DNA of 64,000 bases from Streptomyces sp. NRRL F-5630 (GTDB lineage Bacteria; Actinomycetota; Actinomycetes; Streptomycetales; Streptomycetaceae). The stretch covers positions 1 through 64,000 of the forward strand of contig NZ_JOGO01000025.1 of assembly GCF_000719475.1 (NCBI RefSeq), read 5' to 3'. Below the pieces are notes generated by a model, which worked only from the letters and a program-made list of their open reading frames with translations, was not told the origin of the DNA and made no database searches. The first letter of the stretch is position 1; the number at the start of each line of letters is the position of its first letter. Position numbers and translations under genes: made by a program. Shown here in pieces: positions 7,406-14,964 of the stretch.

Positions 7406-8783
7406 GTTGTCCCTCGCCGCCGCCGCGCAGGAGATCCGGGAGCGGCGGCTGTCCCCTGTCGAACTGGTCGACTCGGTCCTCGGCCGCATCGAGCAGGTGG
7501 AGCCGCACCTCGCGGCCTATGTCGCGGTTTCCGCTGACCAGGCCCGCCGGTCCGCCCGCGAGGCCGAGCGCGAGGCCGCACAGGGCTCCTGCCGAGGCCC
7601 CCTGCACGGAATCCCGGTGGGACTCAAGGACTTGATCGATGTCGCCGGTGAGCCCACCACGGCAAGCTCCAGGGCCCGGGCCGGTCACCGCGCGGCCTCC
7701 GACAGCACCGTCGCCGCGAGTCTGCGGGCGGCCGGCGCGGTCCTGGTCGGCAAGACGCACACCCACGAGTTCGCCTACGGGCTGACCACCCCGCAGACCC
7801 GCAACGCCTGGGATCGGGGCAGGGTCGCCGGTGGCTCCAGCGGCGGCTCCGCCGTCGCCGTCGCCGTCGGGGCGGCGACCTTCGCCCTCGGCACGGACAC
7901 CGGTGGATCGATCCGGGTGCCCGCCACCCTGAACGGCGTGGTCGGGCTCAAGCCGACGTACGGACTCGTGCCCCGTCACGGCGTCACGTCGCTGTCCTGG
8001 TCGCTCGACCACGTCGGCCCGATCACCCGCACCGTCGACGACGCGGCCCTGGTGCTGGCCGCCATCGCCGGGCACGACCCCCGCGACCCGGCCTCGGTGG
8101 CCGTCCCCGGCGTCGACTGCCGCCCGTCCCCCGACCCCGACCTGACCGGCGTGCGCGTCGGCGTCCCGCGCACCTACTACTTCGACCACGTCGACGCCAC
8201 GGTCGCGACCGCCGTCCACCGCGCCCTCGCGCAACTGGAGGCGCTCGGCGCCCGGCTCATCGATGTCGACATCCCGATGGCCCGCTACATCCAGGCCATC
8301 CAGTGGGGCCTGATGGTGCCGGAAGCCACCGCCTACCACGAGAGCACCCTGCGTACCGCTCCCGAGCTGTATCAGGCGGACGTCCGCATCCTCCTGGAGG
8401 CCGGTGAGCTGATGGGCGCGGGCGACTACCTGCGGGCGCAGCGCGCCCGGACGCTGATGCGCGACGCATGGGCCCGCGTCATGGAGAAGGTCGACGTGAT
8501 CGCCGCCCCCGCGGTGCCGATGTCCGCGGTCCCGTCGGGACAGGAGACCGTCACGTGGCCGGACGGCACGGTCGAGGCCGTCTCCGACGCCTACGTGCGC
8601 CTCTCCTCGCCGGCCAACATCACCGGTGTGCCCGCACTCTCCGTCCCGGTCGGGCAGGACGCGGAGGGTATGCCGATCGGTATGCAGTTGCTCGGGCGGC
8701 CCTTCGACGAGCGGACGCTGCTGCTGGTGGGCCACGCGTACGAGCGGACGCGGCCCGCCCGGTCGCTCGCCCCTCTCACCTGA
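7392..8783 (+). CDS. Amidase signature enzyme (AtzE/GatA-like)
   Basis: A 463-residue amidase-signature hydrolase. The Ser-cisSer-Lys triad is visible: Lys79 in GLKDLIDV, the GGSSGGS segment at 147-153, and the nucleophile Ser173 in GTDTGGSIRVPA. I chose ATG 7392, which overlaps the AtzG-like gene. With that partner, the best model is an AtzE-type amidase acting on a small amide, carbamoyl or ureido compound. GatA function is unlikely because there is no GatB or GatC. A GC-rich hairpin follows the stop at 8795-8824. Control is probably through the operators at 7031-7100. Confidence 0.85.
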   Translation: MQPYELSLAAAAQEIRERRLSPVELVDSVLGRIEQVEPHLAAYVAVSADQARRSAREAEREAAQGSCRGPLHGIPVGLKDLIDVAGEPTTASSRARAGHRAASDSTVAASLRAAGAVLVGKTHTHEFAYGLTTPQTRNAWDRGRVAGGSSGGSAVAVAVGAATFALGTDTGGSIRVPATLNGVVGLKPTYGLVPRHGVTSLSWSLDHVGPITRTVDDAALVLAAIAGHDPRDPASVAVPGVDCRPSPDPDLTGVRVGVPRTYYFDHVDATVATAVHRALAQLEALGARLIDVDIPMARYIQAIQWGLMVPEATAYHESTLRTAPELYQADVRILLEAGELMGAGDYLRAQRARTLMRDAWARVMEKVDVIAAPAVPMSAVPSGQETVTWPDGTVEAVSDAYVRLSSPANITGVPALSVPVGQDAEGMPIGMQLLGRPFDERTLLLVGHAYERTRPARSLAPLT

Positions 8784-8794
8784 GAACGGCGTAG

Positions 8795-8824
8795 GGGCCG
8801 GGCCGGAAAGCACCGGTCCGGCCC
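8795..8824 (+). terminator. Rho-independent-like hairpin after the amidase gene
   Basis: Inverted repeat GGGCCGGGCCGG / CCGGTCCGGCCC with a 6-nt loop, 11 bases after the amidase stop. There is no clear T tract, as is common in Streptomyces. Confidence 0.6.
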
Positions 8825-9162
8825 ACGCCACCGGGGCCGCCAGATGCTCGCGACGACGGGACCGCCGAGGACTCCGTCAGAGGCGTCGAGCAGGCGACCG
8901 CGAAGTGGTGCGGGCGACCCTCCGGGGCGCCGGGGGGCGCGGAAAGGCGAAACCGCAGCGGCCGAGCGAGTCCCCGGCCCGCGCGAAGACGTCCGGGCCC
9001 CACCGCGTGGGCGGCACGCTCCGTGCGGAGATGGGCGGGCGGGGTCGACAAGGCTGTGTCCGGAGTGGCCAGTCGACTTCAGCGTTCCGGGACACGTGAA
9101 AGGCCGCTTCTCGCGTCTTCGCCACGAGCATGGGGCGTCGATGGGCCCGGGTGGTGAGCCCG
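8825..9162. other. Intergenic region, nothing recognised
   Basis: About 340 bases between the amidase terminator and the TetR operator. Open frames here have no Shine-Dalgarno site and no recognisable motif. I see no transposase or RNA gene signature. Confidence 0.4.
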
Positions 9163-9187
9163 CTAAACGCAAGAACTGTGCTTTAAG
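9163..9187. promoter_or_regulatory. TetR-type operator, copy 3 (autoregulatory)
   Basis: CTAAACGCAA, 5 nt, then TGTGCTTTAAG. It aligns without gaps to copy 1 (same CTAAA, GCAA, TGC and TTAAG blocks). It ends 8 bases before the tetR start codon, so bound repressor would cover the promoter of its own gene. Confidence 0.7.
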
Positions 9188-9195
9188 CTGGTGCG

Positions 9196-9786
9196 ATGAG
9201 CAGCAAGCAGAGGGCCCGACCCGGCGGACGGAGCGCGCGCGTCCAGGCGTCGGTGCACGCCGCTGTACGGGAACTGCTGGAGGAAAGGGGTCGCGAGGCA
9301 CTGACCGTCCCACTGGTCGCCCAGCGCGCCGGAGTCACCCCGTCGACCGTCTACCGACGCTGGGGCAACCTCCAGGAACTGCTGTCGGACGTCGCGGTGG
9401 AGCGGCTGCGGCCCGACACCGAGCCGGAGGACCACGGCGACCTGCGGTCCGACCTCACCGCATGGGCCGAACAGTTCCTCGACGAGATGATGTCCGTCTC
9501 GGGCCGCGCCTACATCCGCGACGCCCTGCTCGGTGACCCGGACGGCAGCAACGCCGGTCAGTGCTCGGCCTACGCGGCGGAACAGCTCCGCGTCATCCTC
9601 GCCCGAGCGACCGACCGCGAGGAGAACGCTCCCGACGTCGAGACGGCCATGGACCACATCGTCGCCCCCATGATGTACCGCATCCTCTTCCGCCCGGCCG
9701 GGCTCGACGCCGCGTACGCCCGCCGGCTCGTGACCGAGCTTTTCGGCGCCGGGCTCGTCGGCGTACGCGGGGAGGGCGACCAGTGA
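9196..9786 (+). CDS. TetR/AcrR-family transcriptional repressor
   Basis: A 196-residue TetR-family protein. The N-terminal helix-turn-helix is seen in EALTVPLVAQRAGVTPSTVYRRWGN (residues 34-60 approximately), followed by an all-helical ligand domain. The start ATG lies 8 bases after operator copy 3, which points to autorepression and possibly a leaderless or short-leader transcript. The same operator occurs twice in the MFS/AtzG divergent region, so this protein is the likely local regulator of transporter, MBL hydrolase, AtzG-like protein and amidase. The inducer is unknown and is presumably the substrate of that pathway. Confidence 0.88.
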   Translation: MSSKQRARPGGRSARVQASVHAAVRELLEERGREALTVPLVAQRAGVTPSTVYRRWGNLQELLSDVAVERLRPDTEPEDHGDLRSDLTAWAEQFLDEMMSVSGRAYIRDALLGDPDGSNAGQCSAYAAEQLRVILARATDREENAPDVETAMDHIVAPMMYRILFRPAGLDAAYARRLVTELFGAGLVGVRGEGDQ

Positions 9787-9940
9787 CCCGACGACCGCCT
9801 TCGTCGCTCGCGGCAGTGTCCGAGCGGCCCCCGTCCCGAGGGTGCTGGTGCTCCGGGACTTGACCCGTGCTCCGTGAGACGGGCGGGGGCCCGGTCACGC
9901 CGAACCTGCTGGACTGGACAGAGGCGAGCGGTCGGACGCC

Positions 9941-10147
9941 GTGACCAGCTTCCTCCTGCCCTGGCTGCGCGCACGCGGTCACGCGGTCCTGGCGTCCCTG
10001 ATGGACGGCCACGACTACACCGACGATGTCGCCGACGACGACGTGACCTTCGGGCTCGACCGGATCCTGGACGGGATCGGCATGGTGGTCGCGGAGAAAC
10101 GTGCCCCGGAGCGAGCTGCGCGGGGACGCCGAGGAGCCCGAGAATGA
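9941..10147 (+). pseudogene. TetR C-terminal domain fragment
   Basis: A 68-codon frame reading FLLPWLRARGHAVLASLMDG followed by DDVTFGLDRILDGI. This resembles the end of TetR ligand-binding domains, where a (F)xxGLDRxLDGI helix is common. No helix-turn-helix region precedes it in frame, so it is best read as a decayed TetR gene. The rest of 9787-10493 holds nothing I can recognise. Confidence 0.4.
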
Positions 10148-10493
10148 GCGCTTCGGTGGCGAAAAGCGTCACCACCCGCCCCCGGGGGCAGCGGAAACGG
10201 TGAGGACCGGGCCGCGACGGGCGGTCAGCACGCTCCCGGTGGCCTGCGCCACCGTCGCGCACGTCACACGTCCAGTGCGCGCGTCGTCCGTGTCCGCCCG
10301 GTTCTGGTTGCCCCGGGTGCCCGTCCCGTCCTCCGCCTCGGAACGACCGGCAGGGCTCGCGTGGTCGCCTCCCCGGGCCGCCGCCGAACGGCCGCCCGAC
10401 GCCCTCGTGGTCGCGACCACCGATCGGCCCAGCCCGCTCCTGGAGGCTCCCCGCTTTCAGCCGGGCGCTCGTCGTGCGCCGCGAGTTGCCCGC

Positions 10494-11369
10494 TCAGAGC
10501 CGCACGTGCGTGAGGAAAGTGGTGCGGCTAGGGCAGGTGGTGTGGGGGAGGTAGAGGGCGTGGAGCGGCGCGTGGACGGGGGGTTCGAGGGCGAGGACCT
10601 GCGCTTTGCCGCCCGCCGCGGGGCCCGGTGGGGTGGTGACGAAGGCGAGGTGGCGGGTGCCGAGGACGGCGGTGATCGGGGGTGTGCCCTGGCGGGAGGT
10701 GCGCTCCGTCCTCGGTTCGAAACCGGCGTTGCGGCAGTGCTCGATGAGGAGGTCGGTGTAGCCGGAGCGGCCGGGGGACCCCCACACCAGGAAGGACTCG
10801 TGGGCGAGTTCGGGCAGCGCCACCGAGGCGCGGGTGGCCAGGGGGTGGTCGTGGGCGACGCCGATGTGCAGGCGCTGGTGGCCGAGGGTGGTGCGGGTCA
10901 GGCCGTGGGCGGGCGCCATTCCGCGGCACAGGCCGATGTCGAGGTCGCCGGCGAGTAGGGCGGCGGTCAGCTCCGAGGGGTAGCGCTGATGGATCTCGGG
11001 GGTGACGTCGGGCTGGGCTTCGGTCACCGGGGCGAGCAGGGTGACGAGTTCGTCGCCGGTGACGGCGGGGGTGTAGCCGATGCGGAGCGTCTGGGCCTCG
11101 CCGCGTCCGATCTGCCGGGCGCGGTGCAGGGCGGCGCGGGCCACGCCGTTGAGGACGCGGGCGTCGTCGATCAGGGCCGCTCCGGCGGGCAGCACGGTGA
11201 CGCCCGCGCTGCCACGCTCCAGCAGCGGAACACCGACCTCGCGTTCGAGGACCCGGATGGAGGTGGACAGGGCCTGCTGGGACAGGTGGAGCCGGGTGGC
11301 GGCGCGGGTGAGGCTGCCTTCCTCGGCGACGGCGATCAGGTGGTCGAGTTTGTTCAGGTCCAGGCGCAC
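10494..11369 (-). CDS. LysR-family transcriptional regulator
   Basis: A 291-residue LysR regulator. The N-terminal winged helix is clear: LDHLIAVAEEGSLTRAATRLHLSQQALSTSIRVLEREVGVPLLER, then the effector domain starts with LRIGYTP. I start it at GTG 11369, one base after the stop of the LtrA gene, because the preceding in-frame sequence lies inside that gene. The tandem arrangement behind ltrA implies co-transcription, although LysR genes are more often divergent from their target. It may instead act elsewhere. The effector is unknown. Confidence 0.85.
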   Translation of the reverse strand: MRLDLNKLDHLIAVAEEGSLTRAATRLHLSQQALSTSIRVLEREVGVPLLERGSAGVTVLPAGAALIDDARVLNGVARAALHRARQIGRGEAQTLRIGYTPAVTGDELVTLLAPVTEAQPDVTPEIHQRYPSELTAALLAGDLDIGLCRGMAPAHGLTRTTLGHQRLHIGVAHDHPLATRASVALPELAHESFLVWGSPGRSGYTDLLIEHCRNAGFEPRTERTSRQGTPPITAVLGTRHLAFVTTPPGPAAGGKAQVLALEPPVHAPLHALYLPHTTCPSRTTFLTHVRL

Positions 11370-11370
11370 C

Positions 11371-12570
11371 TCAACGCCCTCCGGCGCGGTGGCGGACGGT
11401 GAAGAGATTGGCCGCCAGCGTGGCGGACACCGCCAGGCCCATGCCCAGGACGGCGCCACCGATTCCCACGGTGGGCGCGCCGAAGCCCAGAGCCAGGACG
11501 ACGAGGGCGCCGACGGCCACCAGGAGAGCGTGCCCCACCGCTCCGGTGCGGGTGGCCCGGTGCAGCGCCCCCAGCGTCAGCAGCACGATCACCACGGGGA
11601 CGGCGACCGCCAGTCCGGCCCCCCGCGTGGAGAAGTGGCCGTGGTGTTCGGCGCCGTCCAGAGCCACCTCCAGACCCGCGCCGATCGCGGCCAGCGCGGC
11701 GAAGACCACGTAGTGGCCGTACCCCCAGACCAAGGCGGTGCGCAGTGTGGTCAGCCGGGCTTCGTTCCCCGTGAAGTAGATCCACCACAGGGCGAAGACG
11801 AGCAGCAGGCCGCCGATCGCGATCAGGAGAACCGGGGCGGAGACGCCGCGGTCGTCCACGGCCGAGCGGACGGCGGCGAGCGAGCCGAGGATCACCTCAC
11901 CCAGGACGATGATGGTGAAGAGGCTGTAGCGCTCGGCGATGTGCCCGGGGTGCCAGCTGGTGGCGCGGCCCCGGTACTCGGCCCACGCCGGTACCGCCAG
12001 TTCGGCCGCGACCAGTACGAGGAAGGTGGGCCAGGCCCAGGCGCCGGATGCCCAGAGGCGGGCGATCCAGCAGAGCTGCACCACGCTGATACCGGCGGCG
12101 TAGCGCAGTGCGCTGCCGCGGCCCTCGGGGTACTCCTTGGCGGCGCGCAGCCACTGGGCGACCATCGCGGCCCGCATCACCACGTAGCCGACCACCACCA
12201 CGGTGAAGTCGCCGTCCTCGAACACGGCGGTCACTCCCGATGCCAGTACGAGCACGCCGGCCATCTGGAGCAGGGTCAGCAGCCGGTAGGGCACATCGTC
12301 GGTGTCGTAGGCGGAGGCGAACCAGGAGAAGTTCATCCACGCCCACCAGATCGCGAAGAACACCGCCGCGTAGGCGGCCAGCCCGGAGCCGGGATGGTCT
12401 TCGGCGAGCGCGTGGTGAAGCCCGGACGCGGCCTGGGAGACGGCGACCACGAAGGTCAGGTCGAACAGCAGCTCCAGAGGCGTCGAGGCCCGGTGCCGCT
12501 CCCCGGGGTCCCGCCCGCGCATCACCCGCCGCAGCGGTCCGGTCGGGGTGGCCTCAGCCTGGCCGCTCAT
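11371..12570 (-). CDS. ltrA: Low temperature requirement protein A (LtrA) family membrane protein
   Basis: A 399-residue integral membrane protein. The LtrA opening is clear: STPLELLFDLTFVVAVSQAASGL near residues 29-51, then FFAIWWAWMNFSWFASAYDTDD and a central HIAERYSLFTIIVLGEVIL block. About 11 to 12 hydrophobic segments follow. LtrA was named from a Listeria cold-growth mutant; its biochemical role is not established. It is the first gene of a two-gene unit with the LysR regulator. A perfect 23-bp hairpin lies upstream and separates it from the NTF2/SDR unit. Confidence 0.88.
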   Translation of the reverse strand: MSGQAEATPTGPLRRVMRGRDPGERHRASTPLELLFDLTFVVAVSQAASGLHHALAEDHPGSGLAAYAAVFFAIWWAWMNFSWFASAYDTDDVPYRLLTLLQMAGVLVLASGVTAVFEDGDFTVVVVGYVVMRAAMVAQWLRAAKEYPEGRGSALRYAAGISVVQLCWIARLWASGAWAWPTFLVLVAAELAVPAWAEYRGRATSWHPGHIAERYSLFTIIVLGEVILGSLAAVRSAVDDRGVSAPVLLIAIGGLLLVFALWWIYFTGNEARLTTLRTALVWGYGHYVVFAALAAIGAGLEVALDGAEHHGHFSTRGAGLAVAVPVVIVLLTLGALHRATRTGAVGHALLVAVGALVVLALGFGAPTVGIGGAVLGMGLAVSATLAANLFTVRHRAGGR

Positions 12571-12731
12571 CGCGTCTTCCTTCCACGTTCACCCGGTGTC
12601 ACTGACCTGCCCATCCTGCTCGCCCGGCCGGGACGCCACGGGCACGGGTGCCCGAGCGGGCCCGTCCGCCCAGCCCACGAGCGACGGCCTGGGCGGCATG
12701 GGTCGTGTGCCGCGCGTGTTCCCCGGTACCG

Positions 12732-12785
12732 CCCGCAGGGCCCGCCCACCGGCCGCGAGCCGGGCCGGTGGGCGGGCCCTGCGGG
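12732..12785. terminator. Perfect 23-bp inverted repeat (strong terminator)
   Basis: Left arm 12732-12754 (CCCGCAGGGCCCGCCCACC then GGCC) and right arm 12763-12785 are exact reverse complements with an 8-nt loop. It lies 50 bases past the stop of the NTF2-like gene on the minus strand and probably ends the SDR/NTF2 transcript, isolating ltrA. Confidence 0.75.
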
Positions 12786-12834
12786 TGCTCCCACGGAAGC
12801 ACCCGTCCCCCGGACGGGGGGCGGGAAGGCCGCT

Positions 12835-13149
12835 TCAGGCCTGGCCGGTTTCGAAGTGGCTGACGCGCCCGTCGGTGACGGTGAAGGCCCACCGCGTGCG
12901 CATACCGCCCCAGGTGTCGTTGGTGTACATGGCCGTCAGGGTCCGGCCGTCGGCCGAGACGTCCTCGACGTCCATGCGCCCGTTCGAGGAGAAGATCTCG
13001 CGTTCCGCCCACGCGGCGAGGTCACGGGCGGTGCCGTCGTCGGACATGGTGGCGTCCTCGGTCAGCGCGGCGAAGAAGGCGTCCTTGTCACCGGCGTTGA
13101 CGGCGGCGACGAAGGCGGCCACCGCGGGGTCACTCGGATCTGTGGTCAT
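12835..13149 (-). CDS. NTF2-like (SnoaL-type) family protein
   Basis: A 104-residue protein of the SnoaL/NTF2-like cone fold: FVAAVNAGDKDAFFAALTEDATMSDDG is the usual opening helix and strand pair, followed by WAEREIF and FTVTDGRVSHFETG. Members are small isomerases, cyclases or ligand binders, and catalysis cannot be assigned here. ATG 13149 has GGAGAC upstream. It follows the SDR gene by 91 bases on the same strand, so the two are probably co-transcribed. Confidence 0.8.
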   Translation of the reverse strand: MTTDPSDPAVAAFVAAVNAGDKDAFFAALTEDATMSDDGTARDLAAWAEREIFSSNGRMDVEDVSADGRTLTAMYTNDTWGGMRTRWAFTVTDGRVSHFETGQA

Positions 13150-13240
13150 CACGGTCTCCTGGTGTTGCGCGCGAGGCGCCGTCGCGGGTGAACCCGGCCG
13201 TGCCGGGGCCCGGACGGGACGCCCCGCCGGAGGGCACAGG

Positions 13241-13990
13241 TCAGCGGGTGGTGTAGCCGCCGTTGGGGAACATCGTCTGACCGGTGAACCACCAGCCTTC
13301 GGTGGCCAGGAACCGGATGACCGGGACGATGTCCTCGATCTGGGTGAGCTGGTTGCCCAACGCCTGCGACTTGTGGAACTCCACCCGCTCCGGGGTCTCC
13401 TGACCGTAGAAGAACGGCGTGTCCATCGGCCCCGGAGCCACCATGTTGACGGAGATCCCGCGGTCCGCGAACTCCTTGGCCGCCGCCCGGGTGAAGTGCT
13501 CCAGCGGCGCCTTGCCACCCGCGTAGGTGGAGTAGCCGTCGGTGAAGGCGGCGAGCAGGGACGTGCCGATGCTGATGATCTTGCCGTGGTCGTTCAGGCG
13601 GCGACCGGCCTCCTGGATGAAGAAGTACGCCGCCTTGGCGTTGATGCCGAACATGCGGTCGTACTCTTCCTCGGTGGTCTCCAGGATCGGCTTGCGCAGC
13701 ACCATCCCGGTGGTGTTGACCGCGATGTCGGCGCCGCCGTAGGTGTCCACGGCCGTGTCGAAGAGCCGCCGTACGTCGGCGACCTTCGTCAGGTCGCCCT
13801 GGACGGAGACGGCCTGTCCTCCGGCGTCCTGGATCGCCTTGACCGTCTGCTCGGCGTCGTTCGCGGAGCTGTGGTAGTGCACGACCACCTTCGCTCCGGC
13901 CTCCGCGAACGTCCGGCTGAGCAGCCCGCCGAGGTTCTTCTCGCCGCCGCCGATGACGGCGACCTTGTCCCGCAGCGTGTTGTCCGTCAT
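13241..13990 (-). CDS. SDR-family NAD(P)-dependent oxidoreductase
   Basis: A 249-residue classical short-chain dehydrogenase/reductase. The catalytic triad is Ser144 (SIGTS), Tyr156 and Lys160 (YSTYAGGK), and the proline-glycine motif PGPMDTPFF follows. The dinucleotide motif is unusual: AVIGGGEKNLGG instead of TGxxxGxG, as in some SDR subfamilies. It is followed by the small NTF2-like gene. No regulator is adjacent. The substrate is not predictable. Confidence 0.87.
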   Translation of the reverse strand: MTDNTLRDKVAVIGGGEKNLGGLLSRTFAEAGAKVVVHYHSSANDAEQTVKAIQDAGGQAVSVQGDLTKVADVRRLFDTAVDTYGGADIAVNTTGMVLRKPILETTEEEYDRMFGINAKAAYFFIQEAGRRLNDHGKIISIGTSLLAAFTDGYSTYAGGKAPLEHFTRAAAKEFADRGISVNMVAPGPMDTPFFYGQETPERVEFHKSQALGNQLTQIEDIVPVIRFLATEGWWFTGQTMFPNGGYTTR

Positions 13991-14044
13991 GTCCGCACTC
14001 CCTCACGGCCTTGTCGGCCATCGACTGGATGACGTTCACGGACG

Positions 14045-14660
14045 AGCCTAGGCGGGCATTCCGGGCATCGGGTAACAGAAGTTTCGGGTCGCCCCACAAG
14101 CATCATCGGTACCCCGGCTCGGCGGGTTGGTGCGCCGGGGAGCGGCCGGCTCCCTGCTTCCTCCCCGTTCCTCCGCGGCGCCGCCGCAAGCGCTCCCGGA
14201 GCCCGCACGGCCGCCACCTGCGGAAACGCCCCCTCGACGCCGGTATCCGCAGGGTGCCAGCGACCGCCTCTCCCCGCAGGGCGCGCGGAGCGGGGCGGAC
14301 CGGGCCACTCTCGCCCGGGCGGACAGGTCAGGGCGGCTGTTCGTCTCGGGATCGGACCGGCCGTACGGGTTCACGTGGGGCCGGAACAAGCGGGGGAGGG
14401 GGCGCCGGACGGGTCGGTAAGGAGCGGGGGGCAGGGGCCGCTGGGCGGTGGGCCCCTTCTCGCCGCTCAAGACATTCTCCGCGCTCAGGACGTATCCCGA
14501 GGAGCGAGGCGGGGGCGCCAGCGCGCCCCGGAGCAGGTCCGAGGCGATCACGCACCCTCCCTGGGGCTCCTCGGGGGAGCCGTCGGTACGACGTGGAAGC
14601 GGCGTCGAGAGCACGGCAGGCCGTCCTGCGGAGCAGGGGCCGGAGGAGCCGGGGAGGCCG
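14045..14660. other. Intergenic region, no gene recognised
   Basis: About 600 bases between the SDR start and the palindrome at 14670. Frames on both strands are open because of GC content but have no Shine-Dalgarno site, no protein motif and no start matching a neighbour. I see nothing in it except several short GC hairpins. Confidence 0.4.
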
Positions 14661-14669
14661 CGACCCTCG

Positions 14670-14681
14670 GACAACGTTGTC
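14670..14681. promoter_or_regulatory. Palindromic operator GACAACGTTGTC (copy 1)
   Basis: A perfect 12-bp palindrome with an AACGTT core typical of LacI/GalR-family operators. It lies about 285 bases upstream of the GH76 gene. The surrounding CCCTCG and AGG are also shared with a second copy at 50281-50292, 36 kb away. Confidence 0.6.
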
Positions 14682-14964
14682 AGGTTGGAGGCGCGGTGAC
14701 CGTATCCCGCTCGTGCCCAACGGGGGAGGGGGCCCTACGTGAATTCTCGGTGCCCCGCGCGGGAAGCCGCCGCGCCCGCCCCCCCCGCCCGGGGGGGTGC
14801 GCGCGCCTGGCCGGGGCCGCCCCCCGGGTGCTCCCCGCCGGACAGCCGGTATTCGGACACTGCGACGCCAACTCATCTGACAGTAAAGCGGATTGGCGCC
14901 TTGACAGGTTGCCGGGCGGCCCGTTCCCTGGCCCTGGGACGTATCCGCGGGCGGGAGGGAAGGT

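Noticed and set aside
10148..10493. Possible gene in the region before the LysR gene
   Set aside because: Frames on both strands lack ribosome-binding sites and any motif; only the TetR C-terminal fragment to the left is supportable.
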